Source: Purshia tridentata
Lineage: Eukaryota; Streptophyta; Magnoliopsida; Rosales; Rosaceae
Length of the DNA stretch: 64,000 nucleotides
NCBI GenBank assembly: GCA_003254885.1
Contig: QANT01007068.1
Coordinates: forward strand, 1-64,000
Reading direction: 5' to 3'
Both the position numbers and the translations under genes were made by a program. Each line of letters begins with the position of its first letter. The first letter of the stretch is position 1. Shown piece by piece: positions 39,572 to 51,924 of the stretch. The notes under the pieces are model-generated. The model searched no databases. It saw only the letters and a list, made by a program, of their open reading frames with translations, and had not been told where the DNA came from.

Positions 39572-42458
39572 ATGTACGGGTTCGAAGCTATGACCTTCAA
39601 CATTCATGGAGGCTACTTAGAGGCCATCGTGCGCGGACATCGCGCAGGCCTTCTAACCGCCGCTGATTACAACAATTTGTGCCAGTGCGAGACCCTCGAC
39701 GATATTAAGATGCACCTCTCTGCCACCGAGTACGGCCCATACCTCCAAAACGGTGTGTTTTGCTCTCTATCTATCTCCTATATTGCTTCTTTTCATTTTT
39801 TTTTTTGTCTTCTTAATTTGTTCATTTCGTTGAGTAATCTGTTTCTTACTTGTGGACATTGAACAGAATTGAAAATTGAATTTTGGATTTTGATGAATTT
39901 TAGGTTAAATTAGGCTTTGATTCGGAGTCGGTGTTATTGATTTAGAACTAGTAAGAGCAACGCTTGTATCTTAGCTTGATGTCGGTATTCCTTTGAATGC
40001 GCAAATTCTGCCAGTATTTAAATATATTAGGTTGCATTTGGACATGTTTTGATATGAGGGATCTGGATTTGACTGCTTAGTTAGAATTGTTTGCATAAAA
40101 TGCTATAAAAACATAAAATGAAAGACTGTGATGCTTCTGTTATGGATTGAAGTGAAAACATAAAATGACTGCCAGTATTTAAATATACTTCTGTTAAGCA
40201 CATATATTGATTGCTCTCTCTCTCTCTCTCTCTCTGTTTTTGAAGTCACTAATTCTTCTTAGCTTATTTGATAATTTGCTTGCAGAACCTTCCCCATTGC
40301 ATACAACTACAATTGTGGAAAAGTGCACTCTTAAATTGGTTGATGAATATAAGCACATGCTATGCCAAGCCACAGAGCCCTTGTCAACCTTTTTGGAATA
40401 TATTACGTATGGAGCTCTCTTTCTTTATGGCCTCATTATTTCTGTTCAAGGTTATGTTGAGTTTCTAGTTACCGTGCTAGTATTGGCTATATTTTTGTAA
40501 TTTATTTGGTATTCATTAGAGTATGAGAAAATATGTTGTTCAAAGTTATTCAATGCTGGAGGAGGGGCACTATGAAGTGTGAAACTATAGTCTTTTGTGA
40601 ACTTTATGATCATTTGTTACTAAAATTTGAGTTGTAATTGAAAATTTAATGTTTCTTATGCTTCATCCAGATATGGTCACATGATAGACAATGTTGTCCT
40701 GATTGTAACTGGAACATTGCATGAGAGAGATGTTCAGGAACTATTGGAAAAATGCCACCCTTTGGGCATGTTTGACAGGTATCATCCTTATATAGTTATT
40801 TCATTTTCTTTTATTTATTCACCCTTTTTTTCTCCATAAGTCTTATAAAATATTCTCTGATTTTTGGTTTTTGTCTCCTCAGCATTGCTACCTTGGCAGT
40901 AGCACAGAATATGCGGGAGCTTTACAGACTGGTGCTTGTTGACACACCACTTGCTCCTTACTTTTCTGAATGTATTACATCCGAGGTACAAATTAGTGAT
41001 GTTTTTTCTCTTTGTCATTTTGGCCTTGATGGATAAGATTTTTCAAGTCATCATTAACAATAATGGAGCATCATTATTGTGGACTCCTGTTGAAGGTTTC
41101 TAACTTTCAAATGTGTTTTGATTTTGGTATGTTCATTGTTTCTTTTTTCAGGACCTGGATGACATGAATATTGAAATAATGAGGAACACTCTTTACAAGG
41201 CATACCTTGAAGACTTTTACAGGTTTTGTCAGGTAAGTGTTGATTTCTAAATGAAGATATTTATTTATTTTCATCTGTGGAGTTTTTCTTTTCAAATATT
41301 TTGTATTTTCTCATCAATTTGCTTTTGAATTTCTGGACAGAAACTAGGTGGTGCCACAGCAGAGATCATGTCTGACTTGCTTGCTTTTGAGGCAGACAGA
41401 AGGGCTGTCAATATTTCCATAAATAGGTATGTTATTGTTGAGTTGTTGACAAGTATTTGTGATGTCGTAGTTTCTTATGGTTTTAACATTCTTTTCATGG
41501 CCTCATGCTATTGATGTTCACTCCATGCAGCATTGGAACTGAGCTTACTCGAGATGATCGCAGGAAACTGTATTCTAGCTTTGGTTTACTGTAAGCTCTT
41601 TGATCATCCTGATTTATTTAACTTTGTAGATGATGTTCTATTCTAGCTTTCTATCTCTGACAACTGTTTGCCTATGTTGTACAGTTATCCTTATGGACAT
41701 GAGGAACTTGCTGTCTGTGAGGACATTGATCAGGTATGCTGTGAGTTTCAATAGGTTTTAGTACTTGCCTCAAAGGTGCGCCAGCTCGTGGTCCATCTTC
41801 TCTTCAAGGCCTTTTGTTATTTTCTGTTCCATTATGATATGCTTCAAGGAAAAGAGTAATGAAATTTGAAATTCTACAACATTCTTTGCATGATATCAGA
41901 AGTCTGAAGAAATTTCTTCCCATACTCTTATATTTAGTTTAGGGATTCTGTGGAATGCCAACATCAGCTTATTATGTTTTATTTTACTCATTCATGTTTC
42001 CTTAATATTCTCAAGTGTTAGCAGTGTTTTTGTCTAAGCCATCTTCTTGGGTGGTGTAGGTTCGTGGTGTCATGGAAAAATATCCTCCTTATCAGTCTAT
42101 TTTTTCAAAACTATCCTATGGTGAGAGCCAGATGCTTGACAAGGCATTTTATGAAGAGGAGGTGAAAAGGCTTTGTTTAGCATTTGAGCAACAGGTCTGT
42201 ATTTCAGTTTCTGTGCAGCGATATCCTATGTCATAGCTCTTCACATTTTATTTGAGGGTAGTTTTATCCTCATTTTCTCGTTCACTTATCCTCAGTCATT
42301 GAATATTTTTTTTCCTTGACCTGCAGTTCCATTATGGTGTTTTCTTTGCATACATGAGGTTGAGGGAGCAAGAGATCAGAAATCTGATGTGGATATCTGA
42401 GTGTGTGGCTCAGAACCAGAAGTCCAGAGTTCATGACAGTGTGGTCTTCATATTTTAG
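39572..42458 (+). CDS. VHA-d: V-type proton ATPase subunit d
   Basis: Subunit d caps the membrane rotor ring of the vacuolar H+-ATPase and couples it to the central stalk, helping acidify vacuole and trans-Golgi compartments. Ten exons: 39572-39752, 40286-40406, 40671-40778, 40883-40985, 41152-41232, 41341-41426, 41531-41590, 41685-41733, 42060-42194 and 42327-42458. All phases close to 351 residues, the exact usual plant length. Sequence from [20 protein letters not shown] to the end [10 protein letters not shown] is conserved throughout, with no break. The ATG at 39572 is preceded in frame by no other plausible start. This is a soluble protein without membrane segments, as expected. It reads in the same direction as the next two genes but has its own promoter region. 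Confidence 0.97.
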
Positions 42459-43228
42459 TGGGATTGGGACTTAAAACAGTTCGTTAGAGATAAATTGATA
42501 ATCATTTGTACTTTTGCATAATCTTTTGTATATCTCCTCCCCCATCTTGATCACAAAATGAATTGTAGAGATGGTTTCAGTTGCATTGTTTGCAATATCG
42601 GGCTGTCCAAATAAGTCCGTTGGAATATATTCCAATGTTCTTTTAGAGGGAAGATGTCTTAAATTCTGAATCGAATGTGTTTATGTTGTTTGGTTTGAAT
42701 TGAATTCATATTTTGTTATCTAAGATCTAATATAGTAGCAGTAGCTATTCTTTTCTTTGAATAGATATTAATTTAGTTCTAACAATATAACGTTAACAGG
42801 TTGGGTTGAAAGTGAAAGTAAAGTGGTGAATTTGAAAGCTGGATTAACAATAAAAGACAAACCAGTCAAGACAAGTTTTCTGTTGGTGGGCCTATTGTAA
42901 ACTCTTGGAGGCTGTAGCGTATCACATTGAAGAACATTGAAGAACATGAAAATGAACATTAACAATGAAACACAAAACCAGTCAAGACACAAGTTTTCTA
43001 CGTCTATTCGCATGCCAACTGCATGAGTTTGGGGTATCAATGTATCATGAAGCCAACCAATTTTTCATGAAAGTACAAGGTGAAAACGACATGACGTTTG
43101 TTAATGGAACTACTGTACGACATGTGGGGTTTACCGCTTCTTTTCCTTCATCTAACAGTCGTTTATACAGTTTCCGTTAATCAGTTCTCACCTTCGCTCT
43201 AAATTTTAGGGTTTGATATTCGTTTCCG
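42459..43228. other. Intergenic between VHA-d and F-box/WD40 genes
   Basis: Holds the VHA-d 3' UTR and the upstream region of the next gene. A short imperfect direct repeat (containing AACCAGTCAAGACA) occurs at about 42848-42880 and 42958-42995. Confidence 0.5.
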
Positions 43229-45818
43229 ATGGAAGAGCCATCACCATCATCATCACCGCCGATGAGTCAGAACCAGAATCAGAATTCGTCGTCGCTGGCA
43301 ACAAGCATGACGGATATGGACGTGGACTCTCTGGCTCAGTGCGCGAGCTACCTAAGCCTCCGAGACCTCTCCAACATGGCCATGACCTGCAAATACCTCA
43401 AAAGAGTGGCCTATTCAGACTCTATCTGGCAACGTTGGTTCAGGTCCTTTTCCCTCTTCATAACAATTTCTTAACTTTACTTGAATATCTATTTGTTCAC
43501 TGATTTTTTTATTTAATTTTTCAAATTCATTTGCTACAGCGAGCGTTGGCCGCAGCAAACACCTTCCACCTCTGCCTCACAAACTTCAGGGGTGAGGGAT
43601 GCGTATTTATGTAGGCGTACGGCATTGCTGCAATTCAAGTTTGTCGATCCCTTTCTCGCGAATATCTGTACATTTTCAAAGCCTTACGACATATTACTGG
43701 ACGAGAATGATATAATCTTCTGTGAGGTATGTATAAGACTATATGCAATGCCAACATTTTCTTCCATGTATCTTTGAGCTTGAATAGTTGGCATTTTTAA
43801 CTTTCTTTTATGACCACCGTGACATTGAATATTTATATGTTACTTAGGGTTCACGTATACAAGTGATACCGATCGATAGCGGGTTAAATCAAAGAGATTT
43901 ACCTGACTCGCTTAGTGGTCATACCGCAAGAATTACTTGTATGAGGTAGGCATCCCATGTGGTTTTTCTCGCTCTGCTTATTATATCCGTGTTCCGTTTG
44001 GAATTTGTTTCTCATTTTTTAAGTTGTTCCTGTTTATTCACTTTGTTACTGTGTTGTCTCAATTCCAAAATTTTGACATTAATTGCAGGTTGTTTCCACT
44101 TAATGAAACATCTTTATATCGAAGCGAAACACAAACAAAAGAGAATGTTTTGGTAACATCAAGCTCTGATCATTCCATTCGGCTATGGTGGAAGGTATTG
44201 GATGAATTAAGAAGCTTTTAAGTATAAGCAGCTCATATTTGTTGGCTTTTCCTGACCTTCATTCTTGGTTTTTTCTTTGTTAATCTAATTCAGACTTGAC
44301 TTTGGCTTCTAATATTTTGCTCTCTACCAATTTAACAAACACCTAGAATTTGTAATATTTAATTCTCTATGTGATTTTTCGACTATTAGTTTACTGTATT
44401 AGGATCATCACTAGTCTCTGTTTCACTTGTTTGCTTCTTTTGTAAACTCCCAAAGCTCCTAATCTCATTCTTCCTTTACAGGGTTCTTGCCAACGATGTT
44501 TTAGAGGTCACACTGGCCCAGTTTCTGCCTTGTCAGATAAATTGTTGGGCAATAGTACTGGAAAAGTATTGGCAAGTGGAGGGGAAGATGGCACTGTACG
44601 CCTTTGGTCTCTTAGCTCCAGTGGTAAACGTGGCCAACAAGCTTTAAAGGCTACATTCTATGGGCACGAAAAGCCCATCAAATTGATGTCAGTTGCTGGG
44701 TATGTGTTGTTTCCTTGAGGAGTTTAATGTAGTCATGTTTACTTTCAGTAAAACTAGATAAACAATGTCTTAAGTGTCTGTTTAATATCTTTTAAAAATT
44801 TTTGGTACTGAAAACTTCTTGAGTTCACAGTCTAATATATTAAATGATCTATGTGTTTTTGTCTTACTTGGTAGGCACAAAACCTCTCTTTTGGTAACCA
44901 TTTCAAAAGATTCTAAGGTATTCTCAGACATCCATTCAATGCTTCCCTCTTATGAGATATGATCATCATCTTGACTGTTTTGTCATTTTGTCATTGGGTT
45001 TCTCATGTTTGTAGTTCCTAGCAGGTGAGGGTGTGGGATACAACTATATCATCCTCTGTTCGTTCTAGATGCTGTGTGGGAATGACTTCTATTCCCGGTA
45101 CCCCTATAAACATGAAGTGCCATGAACAGTTGCTCTATGTTGCTGCTGGTTCCTCTGTTGTTGTAATTGATTTGAGGACAATGCAAAAAGTTATCACTGC
45201 TGCAACAGGCGCAAAGCTGTATTCTTTTGAGGCTATGCCTTCAAAATCTTTATTCTGCATAGGCAGTGATGGCAGGTACGACATGCAAATTACTTTGGTT
45301 TCACTTGAGTTTATGAACCTAGTGTAGCATGTATAAGAAAAGGATAAGCTAGTCTTCTAGTTGGAATTTTGAGACAATCAAATTCAATCTACTTGTTGTA
45401 ATCATAATTTTGATAATTCTGCAGAGCGATGCTTTACGATATCAGGAGGAACCTGAATTCAGAACCAACAGCTGAGTTAGACGGACACACAACGCCGGTG
45501 ACTTTTTTGCACATGGATCCATACAAAATAGTCACAGGAAGCACAGACGAAAATTATGTTAATGTCTGGGAGGCCAACACTGGTTCGCTAACTAATTCCT
45601 TGGATTGTTGTTGTGGAGCGAAAACCAACATTGGGTGTTATGCCATGGCTGTAAATGGGTGTCGAATTGTTACTGCCAGTGAGAACAATGTTTCTGAGGG
45701 ACTAATAAGCTTTAGGGACTTCACCAATGCTTCTCTTCCTGCCATTAATCGTGAAGATGAACATGTTGCAAAGTTTTGGAAATCTTACAGTGATATTGAT
45801 AGCTCAGAGACTGAATAG
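43229..45818 (+). CDS. F-box/WD-40 repeat protein (At3g52030-like)
   Basis: A predicted substrate receptor of an SCF (SKP1-CUL1-F-box) ubiquitin ligase: the F-box would bind SKP1 and the WD40 propeller a target, which is unknown. Eight exons: 43229-43443, 43540-43726, 43848-43945, 44089-44194, 44482-44699, 44875-44917, 45025-45275 and 45425-45818; phases close to 503 residues. A Ser/Gln/Pro-rich start leads into the F-box (about 30-72: LAQCASYLSLRDLSNMAMTC). WD repeats follow, with tell-tale ends such as SSSDHSIRLWWK, GGEDGTVRLWSL, SKDSKVRVWDT and GSTDENYVNVWE, and GH dipeptides (LSGHTARI, FRGHTGPV, LDGHTTPV). The C-terminus is acidic. It resembles the Arabidopsis F-box/WD-40 protein At3g52030. 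Confidence 0.93.
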
Positions 45819-46442
45819 ATTTGCTTGCATATGTTGTACAGAGTTATCAGTAAATCCTTTTCCTTTTCCCATTTGATTATTTTGTCATTTTCGAGTGGAT
45901 CTTTTACATCATCCATGGAGCCAAAAAAAGTGTATTACTTTTTAACACTTCTTTTTCATCCTTTAAAGGAAGCCTATGATACATGTATTTTCTATTCTGC
46001 TTTGTAACTCCAACTGGGAAATGAGCTCCATTTAGAGTTTAGTCAGCGCAAAGAGAAAAATAGAGTGTTTTTCATTACATTAGAAGCGATCAACCCTTAA
46101 TCCATTTCTCTACCATTCGTCCCCATTTAGCCAACAGCCTAACACCAAAGGCTCAAAGTGGCAAAGACTTTGGAGAAATAGTAGTTTCGTTTTTTTGGTA
46201 ATTCAATAATCCCAAATTCCAATTCTCATAGGATTTTTTTTTTTTTGGCCACTAATTCTCATATGCTTTGTAACTTTTTACTTTTTCCACTCACACCACT
46301 TGAGACCTGGGTTGAGTAGACTTGAGTTGAGTATCCGTTGTCCGCTATTCACTGTCCAAAAAGCCCATTTACCTATTAGTACATCAAACCCCACTCTCCC
46401 CATTTTCAGTCCCCAAGCAGTCCACAGACCTCGAAAACCACC
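45819..46442. other. Intergenic, no gene seen
   Basis: 3' UTR of the F-box/WD40 gene and the upstream region of the next gene; a poly-T run lies at about 46230-46246. Confidence 0.5.
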
Positions 46443-48482
46443 ATGGCCACCACCACCACCACTCTCCTCCTCCTCTTCCTGATCCTAATCACCACAATCG
46501 CCACCACCAACTCAGCCCCAATCCTCGGCCTAGACACCTTCCTGACTCAACAATCCCGGCTCGACCGGCAAGCCTCCAACGACTCTTTCGTCTCTCTCTC
46601 CTACACCCTCAAAAACTCCCTCTCTTCTCACTCCACCCTTTTCTCTCACTCCCCTCCCTCCCTCATCTCCTCTCTTCTCTCCCTCTCCGTCCCTCTCTCC
46701 CTCCACGTCCGCCTCGTCGGCTCCTCCTTCCCCTCCTCCTCCGCCGCCCTCCTATCCTCCTTCCTCTCCGCCTCTCAACCGTCCAACCATTTCCACGTCA
46801 TCACCCCCTTCGACTCCTCCCACTCTCACCGCCTCGTCGTGAAACACACGCTCCACCTGGACGTCTCCCACTCTCCTTCTTTAGCCTCCCACCTCTCCAA
46901 AACCCTCAATTCCGAACTCGCCAAAACCACCTCCAGTCTCCGATCCCCACTCCTCTCCATCCCCTACGACACCATTGACCAAATCATCAAGCAGGACTTC
47001 GAGAAAGAGAAACCCGTTCATGGGGTTTACTTGTATTTTCTAGATTTGGGTCCCCAATCCAAGCCTTATGCTTATAGCTATGGATCTGGGGATTCCTCCC
47101 CTGCTTTCACCAAGTGTTTGGGTTCCATTTGGACCGGGAAAGACAGGTACATATGGATTGATTTGGGTGCTGGCCCTGTTGATTACGGCCCGGCTCTTTC
47201 GGGTGATGGGGTTTTGCCCAGGGGCGAGTTTCATCCTCTGGCGGCGTTGCACGGTCGCCCCAAGGCCCAGAAGGCGTTGCTTGCTGAATTGGCTTCCCTG
47301 GTTTGGAGTGCTTACCAGGTTCTTCTTGTGCCCTCTTTGAGAATTCCTGTTCAGTTTGAGGATTCATTGATTGTTCAGTTTATACATGTTTATGGTTCCG
47401 ATAGCGGTAAGGATTCGAGTGGTTTGGATTGGAAATCGATTGAGAGGACGTTTATGGATGAGGCCAATGAGAACGGTTTGCTGTTGGGTGGTCAGTCTTT
47501 GAGTTTCAAGACTTATAGGGTGAGTTATTCTGAGTGTTCGCTCTGTTCGTTTGCAATTTCGAGGTCTATTAATTCGTTTACGTCGAGGTTCTTGTTTGAT
47601 AATTATACTCTGATTGCAAGTGAGTATTTGGACTCGAAGCGATTGCATCAGATATTGTCAGACTCGGCTGAGGAGTTTAGAAGGGTGGCAGGGTTTCCTG
47701 AGGAGGAGTATGGCAGGGTTCTTCCTGTTTATGTGTTTGATTTGGACTACAACATGCTGTTGCTGCTTGATAGGTATCACCAAACTGTTGCTTTTAAAGA
47801 TATGGTTATTGCAGTGAGGACGAGAAACACGCAGACTGTGAGTGATTATAGTTGTAATGGTCGTCATGTGTTTACACAGACGAGGGAGCTTGAGCGACCA
47901 CTGGTTGGTTCGATTTTACAGAGTATGTGGGGAGTGTCGCCAACCCATATGTTGTGGAGCCCTAGGCACAATACTACATTGGTGGATTACACATGGAGTG
48001 TTGGACAGACTCCATTTGGGCCGTTCTCTGAGATTTCATCATTGTCATTTGTGCAGAAGGATGCTGCTCGCAGAAATGTTCTTTTGACATCACTGAATCA
48101 CAGCATATCGAGTGCTATAGATGTTCTTGAATCAATAGCTGCACATGGTGGGGAAAGAAAGCTCCTTAAACGTAATCGATATGTTGAGTTCATACAAAGG
48201 TGGACTTTGTTCAAGTACAAGCTGGACAAAGCAGTCTCTGCACTTTCACATTTGGATTTTGAGATGGCTTTGTATTATTTGAGGTCTTCAGATCATGATC
48301 TCTATGCCATTCACTCTCTTGTCTATCATGCTTCCCAAGAATTGGAGGCATCCCTGGTGTGTTTCAAGGATCCACCATTTCCGTGGGCAACAGTTTCGAT
48401 ATCTGCAGTAGTTTTAGTTGCTCTCTTTTATATTAATTCTAAACGAGACAAACTCTTCAGAAATAAAAGTAAGCAATTTTGA
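46443..48482 (+). CDS. Type I membrane protein, plant DUF (At3g28720-like)
   Basis: An intronless gene for 679 residues. A Thr/Leu-rich signal peptide (about 1-24, ending TNSAP) targets it to the secretory path. A Ser/Leu/Pro-rich lumenal region follows, then a conserved body (for example DRYIWIDLGAGPVDYGPALS, VLPVYVFDLDYNMLLLLDRY, MWGVSPTHMLWSPRHNTTLV). Near the end is one membrane segment (about 648-665) and a short basic cytosolic tail. N-glycosylation sequons occur (NDS, NYT, NHS, NTT). It resembles the Arabidopsis proteins At3g28720 and At5g58100, whose biochemical role I do not know. The first ~560 bases are very C/T-rich on the coding strand with C at most third positions, while the rest is balanced; this may reflect low-complexity Ser/Leu runs. 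The start is the first ATG after the upstream stop and lies in an ACCATGG context. Confidence 0.9.
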   Translation: MATTTTTLLLLFLILITTIATTNSAPILGLDTFLTQQSRLDRQASNDSFVSLSYTLKNSLSSHSTLFSHSPPSLISSLLSLSVPLSLHVRLVGSSFPSSSAALLSSFLSASQPSNHFHVITPFDSSHSHRLVVKHTLHLDVSHSPSLASHLSKTLNSELAKTTSSLRSPLLSIPYDTIDQIIKQDFEKEKPVHGVYLYFLDLGPQSKPYAYSYGSGDSSPAFTKCLGSIWTGKDRYIWIDLGAGPVDYGPALSGDGVLPRGEFHPLAALHGRPKAQKALLAELASLVWSAYQVLLVPSLRIPVQFEDSLIVQFIHVYGSDSGKDSSGLDWKSIERTFMDEANENGLLLGGQSLSFKTYRVSYSECSLCSFAISRSINSFTSRFLFDNYTLIASEYLDSKRLHQILSDSAEEFRRVAGFPEEEYGRVLPVYVFDLDYNMLLLLDRYHQTVAFKDMVIAVRTRNTQTVSDYSCNGRHVFTQTRELERPLVGSILQSMWGVSPTHMLWSPRHNTTLVDYTWSVGQTPFGPFSEISSLSFVQKDAARRNVLLTSLNHSISSAIDVLESIAAHGGERKLLKRNRYVEFIQRWTLFKYKLDKAVSALSHLDFEMALYYLRSSDHDLYAIHSLVYHASQELEASLVCFKDPPFPWATVSISAVVLVALFYINSKRDKLFRNKSKQF

Positions 48483-49893
48483 AGCTCTTTAGAGGAAATG
48501 ATTTTGTATCTTTTGAATGCAATACTACACTTGTATTTCTGTAATGGACATGAGTCAGAGGCCAAGAACTAGTATTCAATTTTCTCATAACTTACTGCAT
48601 TTTGAGTTGTTATTTTGCCCATTTATTTCTCAAGTTTGAAATATTTGCAACCTGAGATCATGGTATGCAGTTCGGAGGACTTCTATGGTCTGTGTTACTT
48701 TTAGGAGGTTAATTCTTATTTGTTATTTAGATTGATTTTCCATGGGAACCATATTTATCTTGACTAAGAATGTTCATGAATGTTCTTTCTTAACTTGCAG
48801 CTGTTTTTGCCTTACGAACTACTTCTGTGGCATCATGCAATTTCGGGTGCTCCAGTCATGTTTGTGTATAGATTGAATATGCTGAGTCTTTTTTTTTCTT
48901 TTTTTTTTTGTGGTCAAGTATGCTGACTGCTGAGTCCAAGTAGGGTGTTTTAAGTAATTATGATGAGTCTTCTTTGTGACTGTTCTTTAGTGGGGTTATC
49001 ATATTAATGTGGCCAACATATATTCTATGGTTTAAAGCCTCCACCATGATGTTATGTATTTGAGTTGGGTAAGTTGTGATATCCCAATTTTGTTTGTCAT
49101 GTATCGGAATTGAGTTTGTTTTTGGTCCATGTTCATAAGCTGAGTTTTTCTTCATGTCGTACATAAATAGAGTTGGTGCAACTTTTTTAGCTCATTCAAT
49201 GGAATTATGCAACAATGCCATTGCCGTTTGCCAAGAATAAGAGTTCTTTCTCCCGCTAGCAAGAATGAACAACCACGCCTTCTAGCCTAAGAAGCTCTTC
49301 TTTTTTCCTTGAATGCCCAACAGCGCTTCCATCCACTAGTATCAAAGCCTAATATGAACACTGGGTTTCGCGGATCAAAGAGAATAAATAATATGCGGAG
49401 TTGAAATAATTTGAATGGAAGTTTTTGGTGCAGAAAATGACCATACCAAAGGAATAATAATGAACTAGAAAACAGGGTTCGGTTTACTAAAGGAAAATTG
49501 TGCTATTAGGACCATTGTTTTACCTTTGCATTGCACATCTCAGTAAACTGCATATTCTCTATAAATGAGAACGTATGGATGAGCAATTCAGAGATCTTTG
49601 GGATGTTCATACTTTTTCTTTTTCTTTTTCTTGTTATTAATCTTAATCGAATAGGCATAAATATAAACAAGGTGAGATGAAAATCCGAGAGTTGGAAAAG
49701 CATTCCCCAAACTATATACTCGAAGTTTACATGCAAGCAATGCATAATGTAAAGGTTGACAGTGATTTAATTCACATCGGTATGCAGCATCAATCTCGTG
49801 CTCTATGCTTTTGATGTGCTAGTTCTGATTATTTACAAGTGAAACAAAATTCTTCTCTATGAACAAGTTCTGTTCTCAGTGTTCTGCATGCGT
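48483..49893. other. Convergent intergenic region
   Basis: Lies between the 3' ends of the membrane-protein gene (+) and the AP2 gene (-). It has a T-rich run (48889-48909) and no gene I can support. Confidence 0.5.
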
Positions 49894-51924
49894 CTAGAAG
49901 AAAAATGGAGAGTCCGAGGCATCTACTTTTGTTGGTTGATTGAACAAAATGGTGCTTGTAATGGTGTTCCATGGGGAGTGGAGGAGCTCTCTTTCTTGTA
50001 GCTCTAAGCTATCTCTGTTGGAAGAGCAAACAAATGGGTTGTCGCCAAATCCATCAAAGAAAAGTCCTCCGTACTCGTCGTCACTGCCAACCTGCGGTTG
50101 GTTCTTTTGTTCTTCGCCATCAGTACTACTGTCATCCTCCGAAAAATTCGAGTTCTTCTCAACCAATTCTCTGAATATTGAAGATTGTAGGAGGAGACCA
50201 AGCGCGGTGGGAGAAGTTGACTTGCTACCAGCGTTAAGAGGTATGTTGCTGCAGGAGACTTCTTGCTTTTGTGGAGAGTGCAAGTAATCAGAGGCAAAAC
50301 GGTTTGTGTGGGAGAAGGAGGATTCCTCTGGTGGGGTGTAGTTGTTGGCCATGAATGGCATGCTCTGGATCTCAGTGATTGTCTCTGATTCTTGAGTGGC
50401 AAGTGGGATGTCAGCTTTTGGCTTTAACCATCTTATATAAGAACTCAAGTCGAAGTTGGTCACAGCATTGATCCCTCTGTACTCAATCGCTGCAATGTCG
50501 TAAGCACGAGCAGCTTCCTCTTGGGTACCTGCAATGAGAAAACACACATTGCTCAGTAAGTGCAAATTCTCTTCATTATGATTTTCAATTTCCTCTTTTA
50601 TGACAAAATTTATCTCATAAATATTCAAATATGGGAATAACTTACTGTAAGTGCCAAGGTAGAGGTACTTGTTCCCGAAAACTCTCCCTATTCTTGCTTC
50701 CCATCTACCATTATGATGGTGCCTGAAAAATATATGCCAAACTAATATTTAGATACTGTTTTTGCATTAGTAAGTTTTTAAAGGATTTGGTTCGATCATC
50801 AAAATGTTAAGAATGTCACCTTGCAACTCCCCTGTACTTGGATACACCTCTTGAAAAGCCACTGCTTTTTCTGGAACAAAGAAACATATAGTTTTAATTA
50901 TCAAGGAAACTGTGGCCAAAGAAATTTATCAGTGACGTGGAAGTCTTTTCCCCAAAATCTGTATGCAGTCCTACCTTCTTAATGAGGCCAGATACTCTTC
51001 TTTTGTCAGAATTTGCATGATCTCAATTTCTTTCTCATAGTCAGATATCTGTAAACAGCAGCATCAATGTCAGATCAGATTTGTTCATGCTAAACTTCGA
51101 AGGGCATGAAAAAAACTTTGTTTTGAGTTTTGAACACTTCATATTATGTAGGTGATGACATTCATACCGGGAAGTTGGTGAAAGTTGAAGTTCCCCAGTA
51201 CTTAAGTGCAGCTAAATCATATGCTCTTGCAGCAGATTCTTCTTCATCATAAGCTCCTGAGAAACAAAGAATAAGATTAATATGTTTCACTTTCTCCATA
51301 ATTCCATAACAGAATGAGCAATATAACGGAAAAGAAATAGAAAAACTGAACTGTACTCACCAAGGTAAACTGCTCAGTTCGGAAAATCCATTTCAAAGCA
51401 CAACACAAAGAGCACAGAATTCCAAAGAAGATGTCAGTATCCAGAGGAAAAGCAATAGATTAAGAAAGTGAAGTGAAATGCAACAATAACAGTTAGCTAC
51501 CTTGTTTTCCTTTCTTCTTCTGTGTTACGTTCCAGGAGAGCTTATCCCACAAGTGGGCTTCAAATCGACCAGTCCATCTATGTCTGTTGACAAACAGAAA
51601 CAGTTTGCCTTACTATTTTAACAAAGGAAAGAATCAAGAAAGAAAGTTCTGCCTATTAAACAATCATAGGCAGACCATTGGATTTTGTTAGTGTTCAAAC
51701 CTGCTGACACCGCGGAATCTAGAACTTCTCTTGGTTGTGGTAGCAGAAGTTTGATCAGCTGGCTTTTGTGTCAACTGTTGCTGACTCTGGTTATTGTCAC
51801 AAGTAACTGCAACTGGGTCTCTACGCCTTCTCTTGACACACCGCGATGCCTGAGTCTCACGATCAGCAGTGGACAGGCGGCGCCTTCCAGGGTTCTCTTC
51901 ATTCTTCACCACCATCAACTCCAT
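49894..51924 (-). CDS. AP2-like transcription factor, WRINKLED type (WRI3/WRI4-like)
   Basis: Nuclear factor of the WRINKLED clade, with two AP2 DNA-binding domains; relatives switch on glycolysis and fatty-acid synthesis genes, and WRI3/WRI4 supply acyl chains for cutin and wax. Eight exons on the minus strand: 51924-51701, 51583-51501, 51369-51361, 51256-51168, 51048-50975, 50870-50820, 50722-50646 and 50528-49894. Phases close to 413 residues. Exon 3 is a 9-nt micro-exon that makes the VYL of the VYLGAYD element, as in WRI1. AP2-1 (about 66-133: [20 protein letters not shown]) and AP2-2 (about 170-228: [20 protein letters not shown]) are intact. A basic KRRRRD near residue 30 may be a nuclear signal. 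The C-terminal block [20 protein letters not shown] and the acidic [13 protein letters not shown] resemble At1g16060/WRI3 more than WRI1. Confidence 0.92.
51361..51369 (-). other. 9-nt micro-exon of the WRI-like gene
   Basis: TTTACCTTG on the coding strand, preceded by AG and followed by GTGAGT. Joined to a G from exon 2 and GA from exon 4 it reads GTT TAC CTT GGA (VYLG). Without it the frame would stay open but lose three residues inside the first AP2 domain. Confidence 0.9.
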
